The notes beneath the pieces were generated by a model. That model did no database searches. It was not told the DNA's origin and worked only from the letters and a program-made list of their open reading frames with translations. A stretch of 64,000 bases of DNA from Fluviicola sp. GTDB lineage: Bacteria; Bacteroidota; Bacteroidia; Flavobacteriales_D; Crocinitomicaceae. Positions 28,802 through 38,086 of the stretch are shown piece by piece (position 1 is the first letter of the stretch; each line of letters starts with the position of its first letter). Both the position numbers and the translations under genes were made by a program. The stretch lies in NCBI RefSeq assembly GCF_029266855.1, contig NZ_JAQSWB010000004.1:124001-188000 (forward strand). The letters run 5' to 3'.

Positions 28802-29713
28802 ATGGGTATCGGAAAAAAAGTGAAGATGTACATGAATTTCACCAAATTCAGACTCTCAGCCCTTGTTATTCTATCTGCCCTTTCCGGATATTTATTTGTA
28901 GGAGGTCATGACGGACTGGAAATGACTTACTTAATGCTTGGTGGTTTGCTGGTAACAGCTGCTTCCAACGGTTCCAATCAAATCTGGGAACGGGAACTGG
29001 ATGTTTTGATGAACCGTACAGGAAAGAGACCACTTCCCATGGGAGAAATGTCAGTAAATGAAGGCCTGATCGTGGTAGCCGCTTGCTTACTGCCGGGTCT
29101 TTGGATGCTTCATGAGTTGAACCTGGCATCCATGCTTCTTGGTTTGGCTGCCTTTGTTTCCTATGTTTTCATCTACACTCCAATGAAACGCATTTCCACC
29201 TGGGCGGTTTTTGTGGGGGCATTTCCTGGGGCACTTCCACCCATGATCGGTGTTGTTGCAGGAACGGAATCGGGAGAGCTAGGCTTGGTTGCAGGAGTTC
29301 TGTTCTTTGTGCAATTCGTATGGCAGTTTCCGCATTTTTGGGCAATTGCGTGGGTTGTTTACGATGATTATCAGCAAGCAGGATTTTCATTACTACCATC
29401 AAAGGATGGGCGCACAAAAGGATCTGCTTTTCAGATAGTTATTTACTCGCTGGCATTGATCCCTTTTTCCTTATTACCATGGTTAATGGGCTGGACTAGT
29501 GACATTACCTTAATTGTAGCAGGAACTTGTTCAATCTTATTTTTTCTTCAAGCCTACAAACTTTTCTTGAGCCTTACCATTGCAGATGCCAGAAAACTGA
29601 TGTTTGCCTCCTTTATCTGGTTACCAGTTGTTCAATTTTTATATGTGTTCGACAGAAATCTTCCGGCAATTAAAGCTGCTCTTGGGGAACACGTTACACT
29701 TTTTTTAAAATAA
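28802..29713 (+). CDS. ctaB: Heme O synthase (protoheme IX farnesyltransferase)
   Basis: ORF; AASNGSNQIWERELDVLMNRTGKRPLP, YTPMKRISTWAVFVGAFPGALPPMIG; start chosen at MGIGKKVKMY downstream of the promoter box. Confidence 0.95.
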   Translation: MGIGKKVKMYMNFTKFRLSALVILSALSGYLFVGGHDGLEMTYLMLGGLLVTAASNGSNQIWERELDVLMNRTGKRPLPMGEMSVNEGLIVVAACLLPGLWMLHELNLASMLLGLAAFVSYVFIYTPMKRISTWAVFVGAFPGALPPMIGVVAGTESGELGLVAGVLFFVQFVWQFPHFWAIAWVVYDDYQQAGFSLLPSKDGRTKGSAFQIVIYSLALIPFSLLPWLMGWTSDITLIVAGTCSILFFLQAYKLFLSLTIADARKLMFASFIWLPVVQFLYVFDRNLPAIKAALGEHVTLFLK

Positions 29714-29714
29714 T

Positions 29715-30770
29715 ATGTCACAAAACGATTATAATCAAGAATTAACTCCCGAGGTTCGGGAGAAAATGCGAAAAAACCTCATTTACGTAGGGATTTTCAG
29801 CATCGTGATGCTATTTGCAGGTTTATCTTCAGGTTACATTGTAAGTGCAGGAGATACTTTTTGGGTCAAATACAATTTCCCACCGGCATTTTATATTTCC
29901 ACAGCATTAATCATTTTAAGCAGTATCGTCCTGTTCTTTGGGATTAAAGCTGCTCAGAAAGGGAATGCAGGGATTTTGAAAACGATTGTTCCGCTAACTT
30001 TTATCCTGGGAGTTGGATTTGCATATTTCCAGTTTAAAGGATATAAAGAGCTTTATCAGAACGGGGCATTCCTGTCTTCCAAAATCACGGTTTCCGAAGG
30101 GCGCTACGGCACGTATTACGAGCTTCAGGTGGATGGGAAATACATGGAAGTCGACGGAAACGATTACCTGATTGCCGGAAAAATTATTTCTGAAGAGCAG
30201 AAAAAAGAAATCGGCGCTTTTGCAAAACAATTTGAGCGAATTACAAAAGTCAAAGATCCTAAGATTAGTGGTCTGGACAAATACACTATTCTATATAAGA
30301 GTCAACCGGTAAGCCTAAAGAACGGAAAGTTCTTTGTCCAGGATACTGTTGAATTGAAACGCGTTGATCTGATTCGACTGGAAGAATTTTCCTGGCATAT
30401 TCGTGACGGGAGAGGCGATTTTTACCACGCTGGAAAATATGGAAAAGATTTTAAAATCTATTATAAGAAACAGGAACTGGACTACAAAGACAGAACCCTT
30501 TATTATAAAGGAATTCCTTTAAGCGCGCCACTTCAGCTTAAGATGGATTCGTCTTCCGATACAGCCACTTCCTATCTATACATATTGACCTTTTTGCACT
30601 TATTACATATTTTAGTTACGCTGATATTTGTATTCAGAGCTTCAATTCGTTCATTCTCAGGTAAATTAGCTGCTGATAATTTTCTTCCTGTGCGCACTCT
30701 TGCTATTTTCTGGCATTTTTTAGGCGTATTATGGATCTATTTGTTGCTTTTTTTGCTTTTTATTCATTAA
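29715..30770 (+). CDS. Cytochrome c oxidase subunit III-like protein with ~160-aa insertion
   Basis: ORF 351 aa; FSIVMLFAGLSSGYIVS, GFAYFQFKGYKELYQNG, YILTFLHLLHILVTLIFV. Confidence 0.85.
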   Translation: MSQNDYNQELTPEVREKMRKNLIYVGIFSIVMLFAGLSSGYIVSAGDTFWVKYNFPPAFYISTALIILSSIVLFFGIKAAQKGNAGILKTIVPLTFILGVGFAYFQFKGYKELYQNGAFLSSKITVSEGRYGTYYELQVDGKYMEVDGNDYLIAGKIISEEQKKEIGAFAKQFERITKVKDPKISGLDKYTILYKSQPVSLKNGKFFVQDTVELKRVDLIRLEEFSWHIRDGRGDFYHAGKYGKDFKIYYKKQELDYKDRTLYYKGIPLSAPLQLKMDSSSDTATSYLYILTFLHLLHILVTLIFVFRASIRSFSGKLAADNFLPVRTLAIFWHFLGVLWIYLLLFLLFIH

Positions 30771-30791
30771 ACTTGCACAAAAAATTATAAA

Positions 30792-31844
30792 ATGGCTGGA
30801 CACGCTACAACACATGTCGACGCTGCAACCGCTTGGAGCGGGAAGGTTTCTCCGTTTAACGTAAGTTACGGAAAGCTTATGATGTGGTTTTTCTTGGTAT
30901 CGGATGCATTGACATTCGGTGGATTGTTAGTTGCTTATGGTTATACGCGCCACACAACACAGGCTGCCTGGCCGATCGGTGAAGAGACTTTTGACTCCTT
31001 ACCTTTCTTAGGTCACGGTTATCCTTTGATGTATGTTGCATTAATGACCTTTATTTTGATCGTATCTTCGGTTACGATGGTATTGGCAGTTGAGGCAGGT
31101 CACCGAATGGATAAGAAAGGTGTTATGAAGTGGATGATCGCTACGATCATCGGTGGTTTCTTCTTCCTGGGTTCCCAGGCATGGGAGTGGTCTCACTTTA
31201 TCCACGGTTCTCATTTCGGAAGCGTTGAAATTCTATCCGGAGAACATACAGGATCCCGTGCTATTGTTAAAGGTCATTTCGGAGATCTGGAAAGCTTTAC
31301 AGTAGTTCAGGCAGGAAAACACCACAAAGTTGGAGATGTGATCAAAGAAACTCCTGACGAATTGTTCCACCACTTCCGCACAGCGGTAATGAACGGACAA
31401 GTGAAGGACGGGAAAATTACACTTCACGACGGTTCTGTTGCTACATGGAAAAAACACCACGATGAGCATATGGAATTGATCATCAAAACTGACGGAAATG
31501 AGCACTCATTACCTAAAGTAACTAAGATCCACGGAAAAGATGCTGAAGTGAAATATTGGGAGTCTGTTAATTCAGGTAAAAAAGGAGCTATCATTTACGG
31601 AGCAGATCTTCAAAGCAACGAATACGGTCCTTCTCAATACGGTCAATTCTTCTTCTTCATTACCGGATTCCACGGATTCCACGTATTCTCCGGAGTAATG
31701 ATCAATATTTTGATCTTCTTGGGTGTTTCCCGAGGAACATATCACAAACGCGGACATTACGAAATGGTTGAGAAAACAGGATTGTACTGGCACTTTGTCG
31801 ATTTAGTATGGGTGTTTGTATTTACATTCTTCTACTTAGTTTAA
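30792..31844 (+). CDS. Cytochrome c oxidase subunit III with ~140-aa insertion
   Basis: ORF 350 aa; MWFFLVSDALTFGGLLVAYGYTR, SQAWEWSHFI, QFFFFITGFHGFHVFSGVMINI, YWHFVDLVWVFVFTFFYL. Confidence 0.93.
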   Translation: MAGHATTHVDAATAWSGKVSPFNVSYGKLMMWFFLVSDALTFGGLLVAYGYTRHTTQAAWPIGEETFDSLPFLGHGYPLMYVALMTFILIVSSVTMVLAVEAGHRMDKKGVMKWMIATIIGGFFFLGSQAWEWSHFIHGSHFGSVEILSGEHTGSRAIVKGHFGDLESFTVVQAGKHHKVGDVIKETPDELFHHFRTAVMNGQVKDGKITLHDGSVATWKKHHDEHMELIIKTDGNEHSLPKVTKIHGKDAEVKYWESVNSGKKGAIIYGADLQSNEYGPSQYGQFFFFITGFHGFHVFSGVMINILIFLGVSRGTYHKRGHYEMVEKTGLYWHFVDLVWVFVFTFFYLV

Positions 31845-31863
31845 TTTTTTAGAACGATATATC

Positions 31864-32232
31864 ATGGAAAGAGACGATATTATTGAATATTCATTAGATG
31901 CTCACCATAGCGAAGAGGCTGGTAAGAAGATTCGTCGTAAAATTTGGTTAGTAACAGCGATCCTTACTGTAATTACAGCATTTGAAGTTGCCGTAGGTGC
32001 AATGGTTCACCAGGACAACCCGTATTGGTGGGTAGTTAAATTGCTGTTCATCGGTTTGACTTTGTTGAAAGCAGGTTACATTGTACTTGTATTCATGCAC
32101 TTAGGTGATGAAAGAAAAGTATTGAAGTATTGCATTTTAGTTCCGTATTTTATATTTGTTATATACCTTATTTTCATTGCTCTGACTGAAGCTAATGCAG
32201 TTCATCAAGCTTGGGAAACATACGGAGGATAG
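31864..32232 (+). CDS. Cytochrome c oxidase subunit IV family protein
   Basis: ORF 122 aa; 3 TM; LLFIGLTLLKAGYIVLVFMHLGDE. Confidence 0.88.
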   Translation: MERDDIIEYSLDAHHSEEAGKKIRRKIWLVTAILTVITAFEVAVGAMVHQDNPYWWVVKLLFIGLTLLKAGYIVLVFMHLGDERKVLKYCILVPYFIFVIYLIFIALTEANAVHQAWETYGG

Positions 32233-32257
32233 TTTTCACTTAAACGATTTATAGCCA

Positions 32258-32950
32258 ATGGCTAAGTCAAATTCTAAGGCCGGTTCGTTAAAATCAGTGT
32301 TCGCACTACTGCTTTTATTCGGACCGGCTCTTATTTTAATATTCATTTCCACTCGGGGCTGCGAACACAAATTCAAAGAGCTGGATGACTACGGAGCAAT
32401 TCCAAAATTCTCCTTAACGGATGCGAATGGAAAGGTATATACCAACGACTCTTTTAAGAATCAGATTGTACTTTATACTACCATTCAACCCTCTTGCCCG
32501 GATTCCTGCGGTGTAACAATCTGGCACCTGGATCAATTAATTTACCAGACGCTTCGTGAAAACAAAAAGAAACTGCATCATGTCAAACTGATCTCTATTC
32601 TTACAGACGGGGCGGGTAATCCCGACAAACACATCAAGGACGTGGAATTCATGTTAAGAGATCGCGTAGAGGGATTTGATCCTTCTATCTGGCTGGTACT
32701 TTCAGGAGATGCAAAATCTCTTTACAACATCAAACACAATGGTCAAACCCTGCTTCAGGAAGATAAAAAATACTTCGGCGGTTTCGGTTTCCAGGAATTG
32801 ATGCTCCTTTCGGATAAAAGCAATCACTTGAGAATGGTCTTGCCTGGAAAAACAGAAGGTACAATTCGTACGATGCGTGATCACATGGCACTTTTGGAAA
32901 AAGAATACGATATCAAAGCATTCAAACTCAAGAAAGCGAAAGAACAATGA
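32258..32950 (+). CDS. Sco1/thioredoxin-like protein
   Basis: ORF 230 aa; FSLTDANGKVYTNDSFKNQIVLYTTIQPSCPDSCGV (CxxxC). Confidence 0.75.
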   Translation: MAKSNSKAGSLKSVFALLLLFGPALILIFISTRGCEHKFKELDDYGAIPKFSLTDANGKVYTNDSFKNQIVLYTTIQPSCPDSCGVTIWHLDQLIYQTLRENKKKLHHVKLISILTDGAGNPDKHIKDVEFMLRDRVEGFDPSIWLVLSGDAKSLYNIKHNGQTLLQEDKKYFGGFGFQELMLLSDKSNHLRMVLPGKTEGTIRTMRDHMALLEKEYDIKAFKLKKAKEQ

Positions 32951-33612
32951 AACAAGTAATCTATGTCGCGTTGGCTCTAATCCTTTTCTCCGCTTGTAAA
33001 ACAGAAGAGAAGAAACCGCAAGCCCTTCCCTATTTCGGGAACTACGACATCGTTTATTCCGAAACGGATGGTGTGCAGTCAATCGATACAGTTTTCCCGA
33101 AAATACCGGCATTCTCCTACCTGAACCAGGATTCCGTGGTAATTACCTCGAAGTCTATGAAAGGAAAGGTATGGATTGCCAATTTTTTCTTTACCAGCTG
33201 TCCGAGTATTTGTCCGCCAATGATCTCGCAAATGAAGCGCTTGAACATACTGACTAAAGATCTTGCTTCGGAGGTTCAGTTTATGTCATTCAGCATTGAT
33301 CCGAAAACCGATCAACCACACGTTTTAAAGAATTATATCCGAAACAACGGGATTCAGGCAAGCAATTGGCATTTTTTCACCGGTGACGAAGCAAAAACAC
33401 ACCGTCTTGGAGTTATGCATTTCATGGTACATGCGGATAAAGACCCTATGGCAGCCGGTGGTTTTGCACACAGTGACGGGATGGTTTTAGTTGACCGTGA
33501 AGGATATGTCAGAGGAGTTTATCGTGGTACTCAAACACGGGAGGTCGATAAATTAAATAAAGACCTACGCAAATTATTAGAAATTGAATATGGAATCAAC
33601 TCAAAGCACTAA
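32947..33612 (+). CDS. SCO1/SenC family copper chaperone
   Basis: ORF 221 aa; lipobox FSACK; VWIANFFFTSCPSICPPMISQMKRL; FMSFSIDPKTDQPHVLKNY. Confidence 0.93.
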   Translation: MKQVIYVALALILFSACKTEEKKPQALPYFGNYDIVYSETDGVQSIDTVFPKIPAFSYLNQDSVVITSKSMKGKVWIANFFFTSCPSICPPMISQMKRLNILTKDLASEVQFMSFSIDPKTDQPHVLKNYIRNNGIQASNWHFFTGDEAKTHRLGVMHFMVHADKDPMAAGGFAHSDGMVLVDREGYVRGVYRGTQTREVDKLNKDLRKLLEIEYGINSKH

Positions 33613-34165
33613 ACATGGGATTCGCAAACTGATTATTGCACTTTCTATCGTTATACCACTTGTAGTCGCAGCATTGTTTAAAGTAAAAATCGAAGGATAT
33701 GACTGGCATTTCCTGCCGTCAATTTATGCCTGTATCAATGGTCTGACAGCCATTCTTTTAGTTGTCGCCTTAGTTGCCATCAAACAAAAGAAAATCAGCC
33801 TGCACGAAGCAATCATTAAAGTTTGCATGGTACTATCAGTTTTATTTCTTTTGTGTTACATTGCTTATCATATGACCTCCGATCCAACGGTTTATGGTGA
33901 TTTAAACGGAAGCGGTGAATTGGAACAATACGAGCTGAAGACCCTGTCATCTGCAAGCAAAATCGCTTACTATTTAATATTGATCACGCACATTATCTTA
34001 AGTGTGGCTGTGATTCCTATGGTTCTTTTCTCTTATTTGTATGCCTGGGAAGGAAAATACGATAAGCACCGTAAATGGACGAAAATTACCTGGCCTTTGT
34101 GGTTCTATGTTGCTGCAAGCGGAGTGGTGGTTTATTTGATGATTTCGCCTTACTATCCGAATTGA
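33584..34165 (+). CDS. DUF420 membrane protein
   Basis: ORF 193 aa; SLHEAIIKVCMVLSVLFLLCYIAYHM, HIILSVAVIPMVLFSYLYAWEGKYDKHRKWTKITWPLWFYVAASGVVVYLM. Confidence 0.9.
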   Translation: MNMESTQSTKHGIRKLIIALSIVIPLVVAALFKVKIEGYDWHFLPSIYACINGLTAILLVVALVAIKQKKISLHEAIIKVCMVLSVLFLLCYIAYHMTSDPTVYGDLNGSGELEQYELKTLSSASKIAYYLILITHIILSVAVIPMVLFSYLYAWEGKYDKHRKWTKITWPLWFYVAASGVVVYLMISPYYPN

Positions 34166-34228
34166 TTCCTAAATTGGACTAAGCTGATTAAAAGAGCAGG
34201 TTATGTAAGAAAAACATTCCTCATTTTT

Positions 34229-34327
34229 TACCGCAGATGCACAGATTCTAAGGGCGCTTACCAGTGGGAATTATGTATTTAACACAGGTAAGTTCTAAAT
34301 CTTTGCGCTCTCTGTTTCTCTGCGGTT
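34229..34327. repeat. Intergenic inverted-repeat-bounded element, copy II
   Basis: ACCGCAGATGCACAGATTCTAAGGGCGCTTACCAGT aligns to the reverse complement of copy I. Confidence 0.7.
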
Positions 34328-34554
34328 TATAAATCCTACCTTATTTAACCGCAAAGAGTGAAAGAACGCAAAGGTTTGAATAGCTGTCTTATTAAAAATC
34401 AATTTCCTAAATTTCATTTTTCGTTACTTTCTTATGTAACTTTTGGTGTTACCTGTTTTAAGTACATAAATCCCCTTACCAGTCGCCCTCATACTCAGCA
34501 TATAACTATTAGAAAAATACAGACTGAGTTGTGGTTGTCAGGAAACCTAAATGT

Positions 34555-34595
34555 GTGGTTTATTTGATGATTTCGCCTTATTATCCGAACTAATT
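34555..34595 (+). pseudogene. Displaced partial copy of DUF420 gene 3' end
   Basis: 38/41 nt identical to 34127-34167; encodes the same VVYLMISPYYPN*. Confidence 0.7.
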
Positions 34596-34696
34596 ACGAA
34601 TGCCGAATGAAGGCTTTGCTTTGACGTTAGTTAGATTCTTGATTCTAAACTAGACTTTGGAATTTAAGACCGAAGCAAGTTATAATTTGGATTTTT

Positions 34697-35527
34697 CTAT
34701 TTGGGTTGTGGACAGCTTTGTTTCCCGCCCATACGGATCATCAGACCAATTCCGAAGAAAGTGTACCAATCCCTGGAAGCGCGGTTTCCTCTTTGTCCGA
34801 AACGATTACCATCCAAACTTCTGTTGCTTAATGCCGCAGAGGTTGGTCCGTTTTGAGCAGCCAAAAGCAAAGGGTCTGCATAGCGGTATCCGCCTACATC
34901 ATCCAGATAATCCGTAAACAGAAAACGGATCCCGTACTCGATATTTAAACCGATATTCGGAGTAAGAGAAATACGGGCTCCCACTGCAAGCGGAACCCCC
35001 AATTGAATTCTTGAATACTTTCCTCTATCAGATAATTCGGTTCCCTGACCTTCGGTTCCTAATGGCTGCAGTTCAGTCATGGTCCCGTTATAATCTGTCA
35101 TCGGATTAATCTTTGTTAACGATAATTCAGCTAACAAGTAAGCGGTTCCTTTATACCGCCTGTTTCCAATCTCAAATGGAAAATAGGTGACTTCGATTCC
35201 GGATCCGAATTCAAATAAATCAGATTGAAAAGACAGATTCCTGTTTTTATAGAAATCCAATTTCTGTTCACTGTCATATGCTTCAATTTTCCCGTATGTG
35301 AAATTCAAGCGATAGGCCAAACGTGCATTGATATTATAACGGTAAAGCAATTGACCTGCGATATTCGTACGCTTGAAATGTGCCTGGTTCAAATCCCCAA
35401 TATAATAACTTCCCCCAACCATGAAGCCAATTTCAGAACGCGACCAGCCGTTATGTCTGTGCGCCTTTTGACTCCATGAATACGAAGTTAAAATACAAAT
35501 CAATAAAACCAGAATTTTGTTCTGCAT
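34697..35527 (-). CDS. DUF6089-like outer membrane beta-barrel protein
   Basis: ORF 276 aa; SEIGFMVGGSYYIGDLNQAHFKRTNIAGQLLYRYNINARLAYRLNFTYG. Confidence 0.82.
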   Translation of the reverse strand: MQNKILVLLICILTSYSWSQKAHRHNGWSRSEIGFMVGGSYYIGDLNQAHFKRTNIAGQLLYRYNINARLAYRLNFTYGKIEAYDSEQKLDFYKNRNLSFQSDLFEFGSGIEVTYFPFEIGNRRYKGTAYLLAELSLTKINPMTDYNGTMTELQPLGTEGQGTELSDRGKYSRIQLGVPLAVGARISLTPNIGLNIEYGIRFLFTDYLDDVGGYRYADPLLLAAQNGPTSAALSNRSLDGNRFGQRGNRASRDWYTFFGIGLMIRMGGKQSCPQPK

Positions 35528-35552
35528 ACGCCTATAACGAAAATGGAAGTGA

Positions 35553-36572
35553 TTAATTGTGTGTTCCCGCAGTCATTGGCACTAAAATCCCTTTCTTTAT
35601 CAGAAGTTCAGCAATTTGAACCGCATTTGTAGCAGCACCTTTTCTCAAATTATCTGCTACGACCCACATATTCAATGTTTTTTCCTGGCTTTCATCTCTT
35701 CGGATCCTTCCTACAAACACATCGTCTTTAGACTGGGCAAAACGAGGCATCGGGTAGGAATTGGTAGTCGGATCATCTTTTAAAGTGATTCCCGGAGTTT
35801 CATGAAGCAGTTTTCGAACATCCGCCAAATCGAATTCCTTTTCGAATTCTACATTCACAGCTTCAGAATGCCCACCAACAACAGGAACACGTACAGCGGT
35901 TGCCGTAACTGAAATTGCAGGATCCAGTATTTTCTTCGTCTCATTTGTCAATTTCATTTCCTCTTTGGTATAGCCGTTATCCAGGAAGGAATCACAATGA
36001 GGGATGCAATTTTTATCAATCGGGTAATTGTAAGCCATTTCCCCGGAAATACCGGCGCGTTCGTTCTCCAATTGCTGAACAGCCTTCACACCCGTTCCGG
36101 TGATTGACTGATATGTCGAAACAACTACTCGTTTCACGCCATAAGCTTTATGTAAAGGAGCGAGCGCCATTAACAGCTGGATGGTACTGCAATTTGGATT
36201 CGCAATAATCTTGTCAGAAGCTGTTAAGCTCTCTCCGTTGATTTCAGGAACGATCAATTTTTTATCCGGATGCATTCTCCATGCCGAACTGTTATCGATC
36301 ACCGTTGTACCGACAGCCTCAAACTTCGGAGCCCATTCCAGTGAAGTTTCACCACCCGCGGAAAAAATAGCCACGTCGGGTTTCATGTTTACAGCAGTAG
36401 CCAAATCCACAACCGGGAATTCCAAACCTCCGAATTCGATCATCTTACCAACCGACTTTTCAGACGCAACAGGTATTAATTCTGTAATGGGAAATGACCG
36501 CTCTCTTAATACTTCCAGCATTACATTTCCTACCATTCCTGTTGCTCCGACAACTGCTACTCTCATAACCAA
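35553..36572 (-). CDS. asd: Aspartate-semialdehyde dehydrogenase
   Basis: ORF 339 aa; VGATGMVGNVMLEVL, IANPNCSTIQLLMALAPLH, STYQSITGTGVKAVQQL. Confidence 0.95.
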   Translation of the reverse strand: MVMRVAVVGATGMVGNVMLEVLRERSFPITELIPVASEKSVGKMIEFGGLEFPVVDLATAVNMKPDVAIFSAGGETSLEWAPKFEAVGTTVIDNSSAWRMHPDKKLIVPEINGESLTASDKIIANPNCSTIQLLMALAPLHKAYGVKRVVVSTYQSITGTGVKAVQQLENERAGISGEMAYNYPIDKNCIPHCDSFLDNGYTKEEMKLTNETKKILDPAISVTATAVRVPVVGGHSEAVNVEFEKEFDLADVRKLLHETPGITLKDDPTTNSYPMPRFAQSKDDVFVGRIRRDESQEKTLNMWVVADNLRKGAATNAVQIAELLIKKGILVPMTAGTHN

Positions 36573-36619
36573 ACTATTTTTGACAAAAATAAGTTTATTT
36601 CACTGTTTTGAGGTGAAAG

Positions 36620-36700
36620 TAATTGAAAATTGAAAATGTAAAACTTAGAAGAAATAGCATTCCTACCTACGAGGAAATTCCCCTTTTCAATTTTCAATTA
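36620..36700. repeat. Inverted repeat with 17-bp perfect arms
   Basis: TAATTGAAAATTGAAAA (36620-36636) / TTTTCAATTTTCAATTA (36684-36700). Confidence 0.9.
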
Positions 36701-36721
36701 TCCATTCTCACTTGAATATCG

Positions 36722-36729
36722 TACCTTTG
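36722..36729 (+). promoter_or_regulatory. -7 box TACCTTTG upstream of DEAD-box helicase
   Basis: TAnnTTTG consensus; about 90 bp before ATG. Confidence 0.45.
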
Positions 36730-36818
36730 CACTGGAAAAATCATTTTCTGCCGATTTGAAGTGAGGAAAAGTTCACCACACGTGACAATCAGTTCGGACA
36801 ATTTTACAGAACAATTTC

Positions 36819-37940
36819 ATGCAATTTGATGAATTAAACCTGCTTCCACATTTATTGGATGCACTAAAAGAATTAGAATACACTACACCAACACCTATTC
36901 AAGAACAATCCATTCCCAGTTTATTAGAAGGTAAAGACCTTTTTGGTTGTGCTCAAACAGGTACGGGAAAAACTGCAGCTTTTGCATTGCCTATCTTACA
37001 ACATCTGGATCCGGATGGCCAGGTAAAAGGAAAAAGACCTATCCGCTGTTTGGTACTAGCTCCTACAAGAGAATTAGCGAACCAAATCAATGATAGTTTC
37101 AAAACTTACGGGAAATTTTCCAAGCTAAGATCAATGGTAATTTTTGGTGGTGTCAATCAAAACAAGCAAGTCAATCAGTTAAATGCCGGAGTCGATATTC
37201 TGGTTGCAACTCCCGGAAGATTGCTGGATTTGATGAACCAGGGTCATATTCATTTGTCCAAGATCACACATTTTGTGTTGGACGAAGCAGACCGTATGCT
37301 GGACATGGGATTTATCCATGATATCAAAAAAATCCTTCCGCGTTTGCCTAAAAACAAACAAAACATCTTTTTCTCTGCAACTATTTCTCCAACTATTATG
37401 GAGCTTGCAGGAACCATCTTATTTGATCCGGTAAACGTACGAGTTACCCCGGTTTCTTCTACAGCAGAAATTGTTGATCAGTTTGTATACTATGTTGAAA
37501 AGGCTGATAAACGCAATTTCCTGAAACAACTGATCAAAACAGAAAACATTTCTCATGCGATTGTTTTTACACGTACAAAACATGGTGCAGACCGTGTTGC
37601 CCGTGAGTTAACAAAATCAGGACTCCGCGCTGAAGCAATTCATGGCGATAAATCTCAGAATGCACGTGAAAGAGCTTTAGCAGGATTTAAGAATCGTACT
37701 GTCAGTTTTTTAATTGCAACCGATATTGCATCCCGCGGGATTGATATTGACCAATTGGAATACGTAATCAATTTTGAAATTCCGGAAGTAGCAGAAACGT
37801 ATGTACACCGCATCGGTAGAACAGGTCGTGCAGGTTCAAGCGGAGTTGCATACACTATGTGTTCAAGCGAGGAAAAAGCTTCTTTGAAGGCTATTCAAAA
37901 GTTGATCAATCAGCAAATTCCGGAGCGAACACTGAAATAA
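36819..37940 (+). CDS. DEAD/DEAH box RNA helicase (RhlE-like)
   Basis: ORF 373 aa; GCAQTGTGKTAAFALPIL, PTRELANQI, VLDEADRMLDMGF, FSAT, HRIGRTGRAG. Confidence 0.96.
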   Translation: MQFDELNLLPHLLDALKELEYTTPTPIQEQSIPSLLEGKDLFGCAQTGTGKTAAFALPILQHLDPDGQVKGKRPIRCLVLAPTRELANQINDSFKTYGKFSKLRSMVIFGGVNQNKQVNQLNAGVDILVATPGRLLDLMNQGHIHLSKITHFVLDEADRMLDMGFIHDIKKILPRLPKNKQNIFFSATISPTIMELAGTILFDPVNVRVTPVSSTAEIVDQFVYYVEKADKRNFLKQLIKTENISHAIVFTRTKHGADRVARELTKSGLRAEAIHGDKSQNARERALAGFKNRTVSFLIATDIASRGIDIDQLEYVINFEIPEVAETYVHRIGRTGRAGSSGVAYTMCSSEEKASLKAIQKLINQQIPERTLK

Positions 37941-38049
37941 TCTTTGCAAAATTTCAATATTGCAAAATTTAAACATTGCAATATTGCCATGTTCAATAAA
38001 AGTGTAGTCAAAAATTTCTATCCAAACTATTGAATTTTACTTCTTCATA

Positions 38050-38080
38050 AAGTCGGACTTTTGTATATTTAGTCCGACTT
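38050..38080. promoter_or_regulatory. 10-bp perfect inverted repeat just upstream of start codon
   Basis: AAGTCGGACT-11 nt-AGTCCGACTT; ATG at 38087. Confidence 0.45.
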
Positions 38081-38086
38081 AATGAT

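Noticed and set aside
32702-33112. 136-aa minus ORF
   Set aside because: Antisense to the two Sco genes of a conserved oxidase operon.
34358-34567. 69-aa + strand ORF
   Set aside because: Lies in the repeat-rich spacer and runs out of frame through the DUF420 tail copy; unlikely to be coding.
36181-36633. 150-aa + strand ORF
   Set aside because: Antisense to asd; shadow frame.
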